Shown here: piece by piece, positions 1 to 12,860 of the stretch
How the letters are laid out: each line of letters begins with the position of its first letter
Numbering within the stretch: position 1 is the stretch's first letter
Assembly (NCBI GenBank): GCA_965153455.1
Contig: OZ234499.1
Location: forward strand, 9,792,271-9,856,270
Direction of reading: 5' to 3'
DNA length: 64,000 bases
Origin: Sphagnum compactum
Taxonomy: Eukaryota > Bryophyta > Sphagnopsida > Sphagnales
Position numbers and translations under genes: made by a program
Notes under the pieces: model-generated
What the model saw: the letters and a program-made list of their open reading frames with translations, nothing else
What the model was told of the DNA's origin: nothing
Databases searched by the model: none

Positions 1-3000
1 ATGATTTTGCTAAAAATTTTAAACATGAGAATATATTGTGACTCATATTAATTTGTTGTGAGAACCTTGAAAGTTAAAAAATAAATAAAAATTGTGATGG
101 GCATTTTTGATCAACCTATCATCAAAAAAATAATCAAGTTTTGGACATTCCCAAAATAGATATGTTGTAATCTCCTCCTTTGGGCTGAATACCATAGATT
201 TTCTAGATTAGAACTTAAGGCAAAGGATATGGGATAAAGTGAAAAGCCATTGGGAACATGTTGAGGAATACATTGGGAACATGGAAAACATCTTGGGAAC
301 TTTGTGGGAACACAATAGGAACAACAAAAATCCAACACCCCCACTTTCCCACAAAAGAAAAAATACCACGAGTCCACTTAGTCCATGCTATATTTCCTCA
401 TTAGCTGCAAGAATTTTTTTGCTTACTTGTGTTCTTTGTCATTTTTGGCCTACATTAATAATATCGGCATGAACTACATGTGCATATTATAATGGAGCAA
501 AAAAGGAATTTTGCATTTTAAACCAATCATGGTTTTAAGCTCATGGTGTAATGGACTTTATGCCATGCCCAACTCGAATAGGTGTCAAACTTTGCACCAA
601 GCCTAGTTCAAATAGATGCCACTTGAGGTGGGCTTGGCATGAAGTCCATTAGATTATGAAACATTATTCAAAGTGCATTTAATGTTAAATTTTCATCCAT
701 TCACATTTCCTTGATCCCTCAAGCCTTCAACACATTTTGATGGTCATGGGTTGTTAGGCTCTAATGTGAAAGAGCTTTAGAATGAACACATAAAGGCATT
801 TGAAAATTTCCTTTTACTTCCAACCCCTATAGTTGCTCAAACTTGTTGAGTTGGTAATGTAGGGTATTTGGCTTTTGTGTTCAATTCCAAATTCTAATGA
901 ATCTTCCCCTCCCTTTCCATTAAATGTCTAATGTCCACATCCATATTTTTAGTTCAAATGTTCTTTCCATTGAACCACCCAATGTTTGTTATTTGAGGTT
1001 CATCCTCCCATTCAATTCAATCTCCATCTCCCTCCATCAAAGGAAACCCATTTTGAGCACAAACAACAACTTGAAAGGAACCTTGGGACTACATGGGACA
1101 TTGGTAATGACATAATACAAATAGTTGTGGGATTTCTAATTGTTGTCATTCAAAATTTTAAAAACGTCAATAAGAACAATTTTGGGGTTTGTACATGCCA
1201 CATCATTGAATTTTCATTACATTATAGAACAACTTTGAGATTATGTGAGGATTTCATCAACAACAATAAAAACGTGAATGAAAACTAATTTGAGACAACA
1301 ATATTCATTTTAGTTTGGTGCACCATTAGCATACAAATCATCAAAAATCATTAGCAAATATGAGATTTTTGGGGATAAATTGGTATGAATCATGGGAACA
1401 TCAATAGGCACATCCCATGGGAAAGATAAGCACATTTGAGTGAAACAAAAAGAAATCCACCACATTTGTCAAGAAATTCATCATAGTCAACAATTTAAAT
1501 AAACAAGAGTTTATTTGTATTCGCCCTATGGTGAAGGTCCCATTGTTTATCGACATGGGAATAATAATGTGAGAAAGATTTTAGAATGCATATGCAAAAT
1601 GTGGAAAGTTGTGAAAACATGGTGGAAATCATTAATGTGAGAACAAAAAAAGGAAACATGGTGAAAACATCAATGAAAAACAAATAACTAATTAAGGTGC
1701 AAAAGGATGGTTTTTGAGTAAAATAGAACAAGCAATTCCATGTTTGAACTATGAACCAATGTTGGCTTTTGAGAAGAACCATTGGATTGAATTTAAGCAT
1801 TTTTTAAAATGAAAGGGTTAACCTTTGATCCGGTTTTTAAAAAAAATCTCAAAACATTGAAACCTTTGATCCAAGTTTTTTTTCTACCAATTTTTTATTT
1901 TCACTTCCACATACAACTATTTAGTTAACCTTTTATTCTAGGTTTAGTGTAGAGCCTTAGCTTATGGGTGGCCATGGTTGTTTTTGGTTTCAACGTTGGT
2001 TACACATGTATATTTTTGGTTTTCATTATTATATAAAAATGACCACTTGAATCTTGACTACAATACAAATGCAAATTTGTTGTGACACAAAGAAAGGTGG
2101 ACACATATGGTCTTTTTGCATTTCCCAATATAATAATGTAACATAAACTTGTGCATCATTTGGGTGCAAATGTGTAAAAACCCCAACTTGGGGATAGTTC
2201 TTGCATGATTAACAAATCAACCCTGCTTTCTAACATACATGATTCATAAACAAAAAATCACACAAATTTTGCCTTCCCCAACATTTGAAGGTGATAAACA
2301 CATAGTAAAAATTTGGGTGTGAGCATTGTGACCCAAACTTGTTGTCAACTCTTGGTTGAACAAATCATGTATTTAGTTTTTTAACAAGTCGTTGTGTCCA
2401 CACAAACCTTGCCCATTGATACCTTGTGAATTTGGATGATTAGAAACGAGATAAAAATAATGAATTGCAGTAAATTATGATGAATTGGAGTAAAGTGTTT
2501 TGTCATGGGTTTTTTTATTGGAGACATACAATGTCTTGTAAGGTTGAAAATTGGAAGTGTATATTTAGGTTTTCTTCTTTATGGGGTTTTTAAAAACAAG
2601 GTTGTTGTTTCATGGCATTTTGGGTAATATTAATAATTTGGAATGGAATTTCAAATTTAATGAAAATTTTACCACCTTTAGCAATAAATGTAATCGATTA
2701 ACATTTATGAAATTATGATACTTATAATCAAATTATATTTACAGAATAATTAAAGTAACACTTATAAAGGTGTAACCTATTAATGTTTACATAAATGCTA
2801 ATTTAATATCTATCAAGGTGTGTCTAATTAGGATTTTGAGAAATAAAAATTTCATATTTATAAAATTATGAAAGGTGTAATGGTTTACATTTATTGAGGT
2901 CTAACATGTTAAACATTTATAAAAATTTGATTTACAAATCTAATTAACATTACTCCTTGTCCCTTCCCGCTCCCCCACCCCACAACTCCCAATATAATTC

Positions 3001-3209
3001 CCTCTATAGATATAGTTATGAATATGTAATGAACAAATCAAATCAAGTCGTGAACATGTGTAATTGAGTAGAAAACATGTATGTTAATTTGTCATGTCAA
3101 TTTATTAAAATTCAAATATGAATGTTGAGTTTTATTGTAAAGTAAATTGAGGAACGTAACTTGGTAATTTGAATGCAAAATGTATTGGTTTGTGATTTGT
3201 CTAATAAGC
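1..3209. other. AT-rich intergenic DNA, no gene seen
   Basis: No reading frame here has recognisable protein similarity or plausible exon structure. A short stretch at about 247-325 contains loose, irregular repeats of the word TTGGGAAC, and a similar stretch occurs at the other end of the window (about 63567-63625). The rest is AT-rich sequence with homopolymer tracts. I see no RNA gene. Confidence 0.6.
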
Positions 3210-3455
3210 TTATGTTATTGTGAAATGGCATTGTTGTGTATGTGCATTAGTCCATATATGATCTATTTGTGTGTTGTAAATAGTTGTGCTTTCTTTAAAA
3301 GTAAGTTTGAAATTTTGTAATGCATTTGATTGTGATGTTTCAATCATAACATCTATGTTAAAATCTCCAATTATTGTAGTTGGGTAATTCAAAATATTTT
3401 TTTGTGATTTCTTCCAATGTAAAAATGGAAAAAAGAAAAGAAAAGGTGATTTATA
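3210..3455 (-). pseudogene. Endonuclease/exonuclease/phosphatase (EEP) domain relic of a transposon
   Basis: The minus-strand frame carries two hallmark motifs of EEP-type endonucleases in the right order: GDFNID (metal-binding Asp/Asn) and, about 35 residues later, TQIDHIWTNA (catalytic IDHI near the C terminus). Such domains are found in LINE retrotransposons and fused to Helitron helicases. The central part is shortened, no helicase or reverse transcriptase is recognisable beside it, and the frame has no sensible start. I read it as a decayed fragment, more likely from a Helitron or LINE than from a host gene. The class assignment is inference; the motifs are seen directly. Confidence 0.7.
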
Positions 3456-3464
3456 AACAACCAT

Positions 3465-6400
3465 GATATGAATTAAATCACATTATTATGTTATATTACA
3501 TGATAAATTACATGTTAAGAGAAGTTGAACAAGTAGTTAGTCAACTGATAGTCTATAGAACTAGTGGTTGACATAACAAGTAGTCAAATGAATAGGTAGT
3601 TAGAATAGGTAGATTTCTAAATTATTTTGATTTAGTTTGTGTGTAAGTAGGAAGAAAGGAATGTAAATAAACATTGGATTTTTATTTTTCTTATAAATTT
3701 AACAATATGAATACATTTTCTTAGAATTATATATAGGTTTTTTAGATTTTTTCTTTGAATGTAAATGTTTTTCTAAACTTGTTACTAAAATTAGGAAAAT
3801 TCAATAAACTTGATGGGAATATAGAAAAACCTGTTAACAATTACTAATGCCATTAATAGGACTAGTGGCAAATATAACTTGATATTTTGGATTACATAAT
3901 CATCTTGTAATGTGTATTCATAAATGGCATAAATGACTATAGATGTAATCATTTATGCAGTCATAAATACCACCTTCTGGTGTTGTGCGTATCCGTAACA
4001 TATTGAAATCATATGTTGGTTCATTTGAAATGACAATTTTTTTGATGTATTTTTTATGTGAGATTTGTTGGATATGTGAGCCCCTTCAAGTTTTTCAATG
4101 TTAAATGTGCCCAAAAGCCCAATTTTGAAGAAGCATGTTGCATATGTGAATAGTGAGTAAACTTATAATTGTTACAAGTTATATTTTCACATCAATGGAC
4201 TTATAGTTTGACAAATTGAAACATTTACAATTTTTTGAAAACATGTACTTGGCCTTCTAATTGCAATGACCATTTTTTGTTTTGATAACTTAATTAATAA
4301 CTTGAAACCTTAATTGCTAATTAGATTAGCCCATTGTCAAAAAACTTAAACCCTAGAATACCCAATAACCATTCATGTTTAGGGAAAGGAACATTAATTT
4401 TAACTAAATGTTCTTATATTTATAAAAAAAAATTGATAACTATATTTGAAGGTTCCTAGTAGACTTTTTTAACAACCAACCACAAAGGTTCCTTAAAAAG
4501 TAAAAAACCACCCAACAGTAATTCAAACCTCATTTCGGACATTTTATGATCATTGTTCACATGATTAAAAGAAATCATGATAATGTGGCAAATAAATATA
4601 CAAACAGATAAACATGCATGAGTAGTACACGTAGGGTAACTACGTAGGTATGTAGGGCTAGTAGGTAGGTATGTAGGTAGGTAAGCCATGTGGTTAAATC
4701 ATACCTTTCCATGTGTAGTAATTAATATTGAAAGGTCAATTATTGATATAGTAAAATTATTTCAATGCTATATATATATATATATATATTCTTGCCATTT
4801 TAGGTAGCACTTTAGTCATCTCAATCAACATGAATTTAGTTAGATTTTTGTCATAAACAATTAGTCTATTTTGATTGAGGCCAAATTGTCCATTGTCCAT
4901 CATGACTGAAAATGTGACTAAAGTCATTTTAAAAAGACTAGTTTAAAATCCTTAATATGTAGTAATGATAAGTTCCCAATTTGCCCATGTGGGTGAATTC
5001 ATGTTGTAAGGTTTCCAAGCCTTCCTTTGCTTCCTTAAAGTTTGCAAATGTGTATGCCTTGTCACTTTTGTCACCAACAATGTTAAAGGGGTGGTCTTGC
5101 TTTGCACTTCAAACATTCATAATGTTTTTGCTACCATATCTTGCCAAGGCCATTGGGACACCGCCTATCTCATTAGATTTTGTTTTGGTTGCATATTAAC
5201 ATTTGGAGTTGAAGATTCCATGAGTGGTAGTGTAATTGAAAAAAAGAAGAGAAGACGATATTAACAAGAGTTTGGTCATCTAATAGTAAGGAATTGTGAA
5301 AGGGATGATAACAAGGTTCAATGAGAGTGGAGAGGAGCATGCAAGCTCCACCATGATATCAAACAAATTGGTGAAAAAATGTAGCCAAATTAAAAAGATC
5401 ATGATTTCAATTTTTTTTGCAACTAGCTTAGTTAGATATTGGTGATAGCACAAGCCAAGCATTAAAAACAAGGGAACAAAAACATGACTTGCATCAACTA
5501 CGTGCAAAATTTGAAATTGGTGACAAGAAAAAAGAAAGAAAAGATCATCCAAAACCAAGATAGAGAATGCCATGAGAGAGACACATAAATGCAAAAGTTA
5601 AAACAAAATTGCATGGGTGAAAAACTTAAAGCTCACCTTTGTCTAGGTCATTGCTAATTATAAAAGCCATAGGTTCGTAGAGGTTAAGGTAGTCACAACA
5701 TTTTAAGGTGCATTCAAGCAAAAAATACACAAGGGGAAAAGGTGTAATGACATGCCATATTGCTCCTATTTGCTCCATCATGTTTGAAAGCAAACCAAGC
5801 TCTGTTATACACAATGGCCTTGCCATTACTTTAATATCAACAATCGATATTTATGACAAATTGGTCATATTTAGGGGAAAAAAATAAAATAAAATCTATT
5901 TTAATGTACATCATGTTGTTGTAAAAATAGTTCATGATTTTTTTTTTGGCATTTTTTTACATCACATTAGTTATGAGGACCCAAAAGGGATCTCACATTA
6001 AATGATGACATGTTCTAGGAACCTATTTAAACATTTAATTTTTTTTTAACAAACCAAAACCAATAGGGAAATGTCACAACATGATTTTTAATTTTTTGAA
6101 AATCTCAAAAAAAAAAGTGACCTAATAATTTCTTTTCATATTTATTTTTCACATTTTGAGTGAAATTTCAAACCAAAAAAAAACTTGTCATGGCATGTGT
6201 ATTTGAATGTTTTCAATAACATTATCACATTTTGAAAGAATAACATAAATTTTGCGTATGATGGGTGCCATAACCATTTTTGGAGAAAGTATTTTCATAT
6301 TTTGTTTTGTGGTTATGGATTGGCAACAAAGTCAATTGGGCTAGGTGCACATTTGAAGAGGTGACAAAGAAAATAAAATGTCAAAAGATGAATGTGAATT

Positions 6401-6773
6401 TTTTACAACAAAACTAGGATGAATCATCTCGTTTTACAACCAAATTAGGATGAATAATCTCACCTAGTTGATAGGGGGCAAAATCTCTTGAAACTACTAT
6501 ACTTTATAATGATTCTCAACACAATATACCTGCCTTACAAGGCATGGCCAATAAACAAAATCCTAAACCCTAGAGGAAAACTAGTGGTTTTCAAAAGGTA
6601 ATGAATTGGGTTTTTGGCAAATAATTTTGGCCAAATTTTGTGTTGGGGTGGAGCAAAGGGCAAATCTTCAAATTTAGGCCTCCACCTATTATATGCCTAT
6701 ACGCCCTATCTAACTTTTGGTGGGGTTTGATCCAAAATCAAAAACCACCCAACATTGCTTGCAACAAGTACCA
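3465..6773. other. Intergenic DNA, no gene seen
   Basis: This is AT-rich DNA with simple repeats: a GTAGGTAGGTAT-like tract at about 4635-4685 and a (TA)n run at about 4770-4790. The short frames at 4981-5199 and 5280-5826 lack recognisable domains and look fortuitous, although they might be very old transposon remains. Confidence 0.5.
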
Positions 6774-6966
6774 TAGTACCTTGGCCATTTCAACACATGT
6801 CCGTCGAATAAATAATTAAATTTGAAAATTTCATTTCAACAAATGGAATATTCGTAAATAATCATTAATATCTTTCACAATATTTTTTGATTTAGAAGAA
6901 ACAATTTTTGAAAATTTCAACATATTTGGAATTAATATAATTAATGTCGAATTGGCCAAGGTACTA
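6774..6966. mobile_element. Small MITE-like element (about 190 bp) with TA flanks
   Basis: The left end reads TAGTACCTTGGCCA. The right end read on the other strand also begins TAGTACCTTGGCCA, followed by similar bases, so the ends form inverted repeats of about 14-18 bp. Both ends abut TA, consistent with a TA target-site duplication as in Tc1/mariner-type elements. The interior is AT-rich and non-coding. A related partial copy starts near 18570, sharing the words TAGTAC and CGACACATGTC followed by similar AT-rich sequence. Confidence 0.55.
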
Positions 6967-7924
6967 GAGTGTTCGAAAGTTCTAGAAATTTGTTTGACAT
7001 TATTATTGAATGCCTACCCTAAAGCTTGGTGGTGCAATGTGGTTAAGTAGTGCAAAATTACTTGGCATTTTTTTCCCACCTCAATTGTAAAAAAGTTAAG
7101 AATTTTTTTAATTTAACTACCGAATTGAAAAATGAAAAAAATAAATAAAAATCTTCAAGATATCAAAATGATGAAGGTACTACAACAAGCTATATTACAA
7201 ATTATATTCAAGCTATGTTATATTGTAAATTAACTATTTTCCCTTAGCCATCTATGTGGACATGAAATGTTGAGGTTATATAATAAAAATAAAAATCTCA
7301 AAATTGACATAAATAATGATAAACTATTGAAAACCATCTGGGGTTAAACCCTAACCTGGTAACCCTAAACCCTACTTAACCCACAACCCAAATGCTGAAT
7401 TTTCCACCTCTCAATTGGTTTAGGTTGTCCAATGGGTGGGGGAACCCAATGAATAATGACTTTGGCATCCTTTAGAGAGATGAGGTAGAGAGAATGGAAC
7501 AAAGTGTGGATGAGAGTGGATGAAATGAAACAATGAAGCCAGTTCTTTTTTGTCAAGACACACATTAAGACTGGCTTTCTAGTAAGGACATAAAAAAGTT
7601 AGTTATTACCATGATTAGTAGTAATGGAATTATGGCAATCTTTTAATTAAATCTTCTGGATTAGCCATTTTTAGTGCAGGTTTAATTTGACCACCTGTAG
7701 TTACCATGGTTGATTGATAGGTCAATAATTGGTTTAGCATTGCTAAAGAAAAAGACATGATTCATAAAACACAATTAAGTAAGAGTAATGGGAAATCAAT
7801 CATTTTCAAATGAGCTTTTAAGGAGTCTAACTCACTTGGATTATGTGAACCGTTAAACTCTCTTATTCTTCTTCCTTAATTATTAGTTTTGGGGTGGGTA
7901 CCAGGCTGGAACCTTGGTTAATAG

Positions 7925-8344
7925 TAGAGTTATCCGTAAAGTCAGGCGATTAGGGGGGCCAGAACGGCCAGTTTCGGCATAATAGGGGGCATCAAACGCA
8001 TAACTGGGAATGAAATTTTTTACAAAACGAAATAACTGGGACCCAAACTAGTTTTTTTCCACCAATTTTGGTGGGAAACTGAGTTTGATCCTATTTTTCC
8101 TTTTTTTTCCCCTGAGCGCCTCCACTGCTGCTACATATATTTTCACCGCTCCTACCAGTACAACTACTATAATTACTCTCGAGCTTGTGCATTAAATGCT
8201 GAGTTTTTTCAGCATTTCAAACCCAGATTTAATAAAATTTCCTTACTTTGCAGATACCACTGAAAGAAAGAGGGTAGCACCATAAGGGGGTGAAAGCAAA
8301 TGAGATAGGGGGTCAAATAGAGGGTGACTTTACGGATAACTCTA
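7925..8344. mobile_element. MITE-like element with perfect 20-bp terminal inverted repeats
   Basis: Positions 7925-7944 read TAGAGTTATCCGTAAAGTCA. Positions 8325-8344 are its exact reverse complement. The 420-bp interior has no coding potential and is more GC-rich than the flanks. The outermost TA may be a duplicated TA target, which would place it with Tc1/mariner-like elements, but a Mutator-like or other origin cannot be excluded from one copy. Confidence 0.75.
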
Positions 8345-10300
8345 TTACATACAATGTAATTGGTCCTCGGCCATGTTACCGGAGTACCCAAGACCAGGCT
8401 GATATGTGATTTTTTTTAAAGAACGATCTTATCATAATCATAATCATATTTCAAAATTGGGTATGTGATTTTTTTTTTGGACAACCATGATTTATCAACT
8501 TTGATACTCATCTTGATACTTGCCTGGCACGGGTTTGGTGCAATTTCTAATACTTGCCTCACTTTGGAATGAACCCATAGCCACAAGTGCACCGTGGTCA
8601 TTGGAAGCCTATTATGACTCATTTATGGATGAACCTCAAACTGAGTTTACATAGTTTATCTTGTTAACCTATCGTTTAAGTGATAGGTTCTTTTGGTAAA
8701 TAAGTATCACTTTATTTAGAAATATATATAAGTTTGGCCATGGTATCAACCTCAATATTTCATAATCCAATAACATATTGATTTTATCTTTAATTTAATT
8801 ATCCATATGTATTGTGTTACATATCAAGCTTAAACAACTTTTATACATAGAGGAATTCAATGGTAACTCTATATTCCAAACCTCATGATTAACACACCAT
8901 TCACATATGGAATGCTAACTAATACAAAATCCTATGTGTATGGCTTGTTGGCACATGATGTTAATGGAATGTTTAAGGTAAACGGGTTGTTAAGAAAAAC
9001 CTAATGAAATTACAAATTTACAAGAAATAGTCCAATGTTACATAAAAGGTCCTAAATTTTTTTTATAAGTTGATGCTATAAGAACCATGTTATCTATTCC
9101 TTGCAACAAGTATAATCATGCACGCCACCATCACCAACCTTTTGCTCAACAACAAAGAAACTTTGCATTAACATTGCACATGCCACCTATTGTTGTCACC
9201 AATCTTCATCTTCAACAATAAAAAAGCTTGGAATCACATCATGAGTTTGTTTAGGGCAACACCATTGAACTTTGACAATTGCATTGAACCACTCGATGAA
9301 GAAGATATGTTCATTGTCTTCAATCTTTATTGAAATTAAAACTTGTAAAACAACCATACAAAACTTTATTGATTTGGAGTATTTGGCACAAAAACCAAAC
9401 ATAGAAATCAAGAAGATGTTAATGCATATTTGCAAACCAATGTCACCAAAGATTCTTCCATGAAGAAATGCAACAAACCAAAGAAGAAACCCATGATCCA
9501 AAACTTGTATTCAATTATTGAATTGCATGCAAGGAAGCCAAGGTAGTTGAATTGGGAGCATGGAAAGACCATCGCCTTAATCAAGGCCAAGCCAAGAAGG
9601 ATGAACATGTTGCTACACTTAACAATTTTGACCCATGAGATCACTTTGAAATTATTATGATGAAATGGAAGAAAATATTTGCAAATGTAATATTACAAAA
9701 TTGCTTTAACACATGAAAAATTGTTGGGTGTATAAAAACAAATGGAAATTAGTTGTTGGAGATTTCAAGAATGTTTTTGATTATATGTCAAGAACATGAC
9801 ACAATGAAAAATACTAATAGATGGGCCCACAAGACAAGGTTGCATTGCACCTCTTTCAATTTTTTAGCAAGAACATATATGATGACCAATTTTCAATTCG
9901 TCGCATGTTCATGATCTCTTTAGTGACTTCATGAAAGATAAAGAAAACATGATAAATTTGACTAGTTTAAATAAACATGTAAAAGGAATCAACTACATAA
10001 ATGGACCACAAGCAAATCATAGTTTCAAAACATAAGCATATCATAATTGGGGACTTGGAACATATCCATTAAATGTTGACGATGACTTGTTTCAAAAATA
10101 TGTTGTAGGTGATCAAATTCTTTAGATGACAATGGTTCCATGATCATGAACACTCACTAAGTCAATAATTAAAGCTCCTTGTTCCACCCCAATGATAGTT
10201 CCAATTAACATTCCTATGCATGCAACATCATAGTTAGTGAATATAAGATTTTGAGGTGTAGGGGGTGGAGGATCAAGAGCCATAGGAAACACATGTGTCA
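8345..10300. other. Intergenic DNA, no gene seen
   Basis: Overlapping short frames on both strands around 9196-9644 show no recognisable domain, start context or splice structure. No RNA gene or clear repeat is evident. Confidence 0.5.
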
Positions 10301-10338
10301 AATGAAAGTATTCATCTACACATAACAACCTCAAAGAA

Positions 10339-10521
10339 GTGTTGCAAAAGGGAAGTCAAATGTTTGTTGATTCAATTAATCAAATTCGTGAAACTAGTTT
10401 GATTTTGGAAAACAAAAATGCGAAAACTCAGGAAACTCTAATATATAAACAACCAGATTATTTCCAAAGCAAAGACGAAGAAATCAATGGCACCCAAAGG
10501 ATTTTGGTTGGTGCAATATAA
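10339..10521 (+). pseudogene. Possible remnant of a Harbinger accessory (Myb-like) ORF
   Basis: A 60-codon frame rich in Gln, Glu, Lys and Asn (SINQIRETSLILENKNAKTQ and following) looks like the helical C-terminal part of the Myb/trihelix-like accessory protein of PIF/Harbinger transposons. It lies tail-to-tail with the decayed Harbinger transposase at about 10.96-11.9 kb. The link rests on composition and position only; no DNA-binding domain is visible. It could equally be a chance frame. Confidence 0.2.
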
Positions 10522-10959
10522 TAAATTTAACACAAGTGATGAATAGTTTGATTATAAGAGATAAGGGAAACTTCGATGGCAACAACAATAACCTCCCACT
10601 AGTAGGGATATCTAATAATTGACAATTGTTGAATCAAATTTGATGTGGGAGGAAAGTTTAGAAGCATTACTCAAATGTATAAATTGAATTTTTTTTTTGT
10701 TGCCCAAGGTAGTTATTCAATTCCCTGCACGTTTGTTTTTAAAATCTCTTCTACCTTTGTATTATGTGGAAGTTCCTTTTTCATTGCCAACTTCATGCAC
10801 TATGTTTCCAATGTTGATACCTTGTGGATTTAATTGGACATCCACATTGTCCACCTCCATAATCTTCATTAATCTTTATATATTATATTTATTTTCAAAA
10901 TGTAATGGGTTGTGTCAAATCTAATAAGTGGAAACATTTGTAGAAATGAAATGTTTAAA

Positions 10960-11900
10960 TCAAACTTGGTTAGCAACTCATAAAAGGTTTTTAAAAAAAT
11001 AGTAAATGCATTTTCAATGAAAAATGACCTCTCACTACCAAAAAAATGTGTCCTTGCACACCAAATGCTTTCACTTGATTTTGAATGGATTCACTAGTCC
11101 ATTGAAACGAGATTAATGAACTGCACCCACATTTTATATTAGTGTTTTTTGTGTTTTTCGTTGAACAATAATTCAAGGATTTAATGATCTCTCTCTTCTT
11201 TGAAAGGGGTCATCGTTCAAAAACTCAAAAGGTAATTTTTGTCATCCAGAATGTATGTAGGAAACTCACTTTGTGAACCTCTTTTAATGTTAAAGAACCC
11301 ATTGTATTGTGCTCTCCTATACAAACCATACTTGTGCAGAACTTAGGAATCATTAACACTACATGGAAATAAAAATCATAAACAACTTAATGAACTTTTT
11401 GTTACAATCCATAATTGTTGGAGCCACAATATTGTACCCACCCATTTTGTTGTAATAATAGTCTTTGGCATATGCATCTTGAAGTTTCAAAATAGAGATG
11501 TGCTTACCATCTATTTATCTTTGCATAGAAGGAAAACCACATCATAATCTAAACTCCTCCACGACAATTGCCTTAACTCTTCCCTTGGGCCAAGTAATCA
11601 AATCTTGATATGCTTCATTAATAACAAAGACAAATTCACATGATGCAAGGGACATATTGGACTTTTCAATTGCAAACAATTCACTATAGGTCAAAAAGTT
11701 AGAACCATGTGCCAACTTGTAAATTGCACAACAAACTTGGATTTCTATTGGAATATCTTTCCTATACTTTTTATCTTGTTTTCTTATTAATGGTCTTAAA
11801 TGATTTGGAATATTGAACAAATTATGTTCGGTTATAGAAAAGTTCTCCACTCATCTCTCTTCATCAAATTCCATTAGAAAGAACTTTGAAAACCAAGTCG
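10960..11900 (-). pseudogene. Decayed PIF/Harbinger transposase (HARBI1-like)
   Basis: Read on the minus strand, the N-terminal helical region is intact for about 100 codons (11542-11850), with phrases such as KYRKDIPIEIQVCCAIYKLA and SELFAIEKS typical of plant HARBI1-like transposases. Downstream the DDE nuclease is recognisable but broken. IDGKHI (first catalytic Asp) falls near 11500, then YYYNKMGGYNIVAPTIMD, then a degraded SVND near 11360, then ILDDKNYLL near 11240, and an ENAF motif near 11010. Several stop codons and frame changes separate these blocks. It is a dead copy. The two MITEs with TAA target duplications elsewhere in the window belong to the same superfamily. Confidence 0.8.
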
Positions 11901-12499
11901 TGCTCCTAAGCCTCACTTCATAGATAATCATAAAAAACTTTTTAAAAAATTAAAAAATATTTGCTTGCATTGTAGCAAAAGGAAGAATAAATCTTGAATC
12001 CATGGTAAATTTAGATCTTGTTAGCATCTTCGCATCCAAAATGTTGAAAGCTAAAGGAATTGTTGCAAATAACAACTCTTGCAACAAAATTAACCAATAC
12101 TAATATGCAAAAGGTTAAGTTAATAGTGTCATTTTGTTGATCCATAAACTTGTTTCAACCTACAACAACATAACACATTTGTTCAAGCAGCTCATTCAAT
12201 CATTCCAAAAAAGAAGCAAACAATTTATAATAAGTAATATCTAAGAGGAGGGAAAAAAAGGAAAAAAACAACACAAAGAAAAGTTTGAATTTTTGGAGCT
12301 ATGATACTTGGTTCAAGTTGATGAAAAATGTTGAAAGTTGTGGAGGAGACTTGCACACAACATACAAAAGCAAATCGTTAGGGCTAAAAAAAAGAACAAG
12401 AACAAATACTAATTAAAACACAAAATGTGAATGTAGTGAGAATGTAAGAAAACTTTGACCACAAAAGCTTCCTAATGTGTGTAAACATGGAATGCCAAA

Positions 12500-12860
12500 G
12501 AAAAATGAATGAGAGCTTTGAGCTTGGAAACTTGGTAGAGTGCAAAAATGCAAAGTGCCAATTTAGAATAATGAGAAAAAAATTCAAGCGTGAGCTTCTA
12601 AAAAACACAAAAATGAAAAACTTTAGAGAAAAACAAGCACGAGCTGCAAGCATGAAAACTTGGTAGAGTGCAGAAATGCAAAGCACCTATTGAGAAGAAG
12701 AAAAAAAAACTTTGAGCACGAGCTTCTTAAAGCACAAAAATAAAAACTTAAAAAAAATAAATGAATGAGAACTTTGAGAGCTTTGAAGGTGAAAGCTTGA
12801 TACATGGTACAATGCACAAAACAAAATGGCGTGGCCAACTGAGAAGAACGAGGATAAATT
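12500..12860. repeat. Degenerate tandem repeat, about 130-bp unit, 2.5 copies
   Basis: The phrase ACTTGGTAGAGTGCA recurs at about 12529 and 12657, with a diverged third copy at about 12796. Each is followed by AATGCAAAGYRCC-like sequence and A-rich DNA, then an AGCTTCT-containing stretch. The short frames on either strand here are by-products of the repeat. Confidence 0.5.

Noticed and set aside
9196-9644. Overlapping frames suspected to be transposase remains
   Set aside because: No catalytic motif or family phrase could be recognised on either strand.
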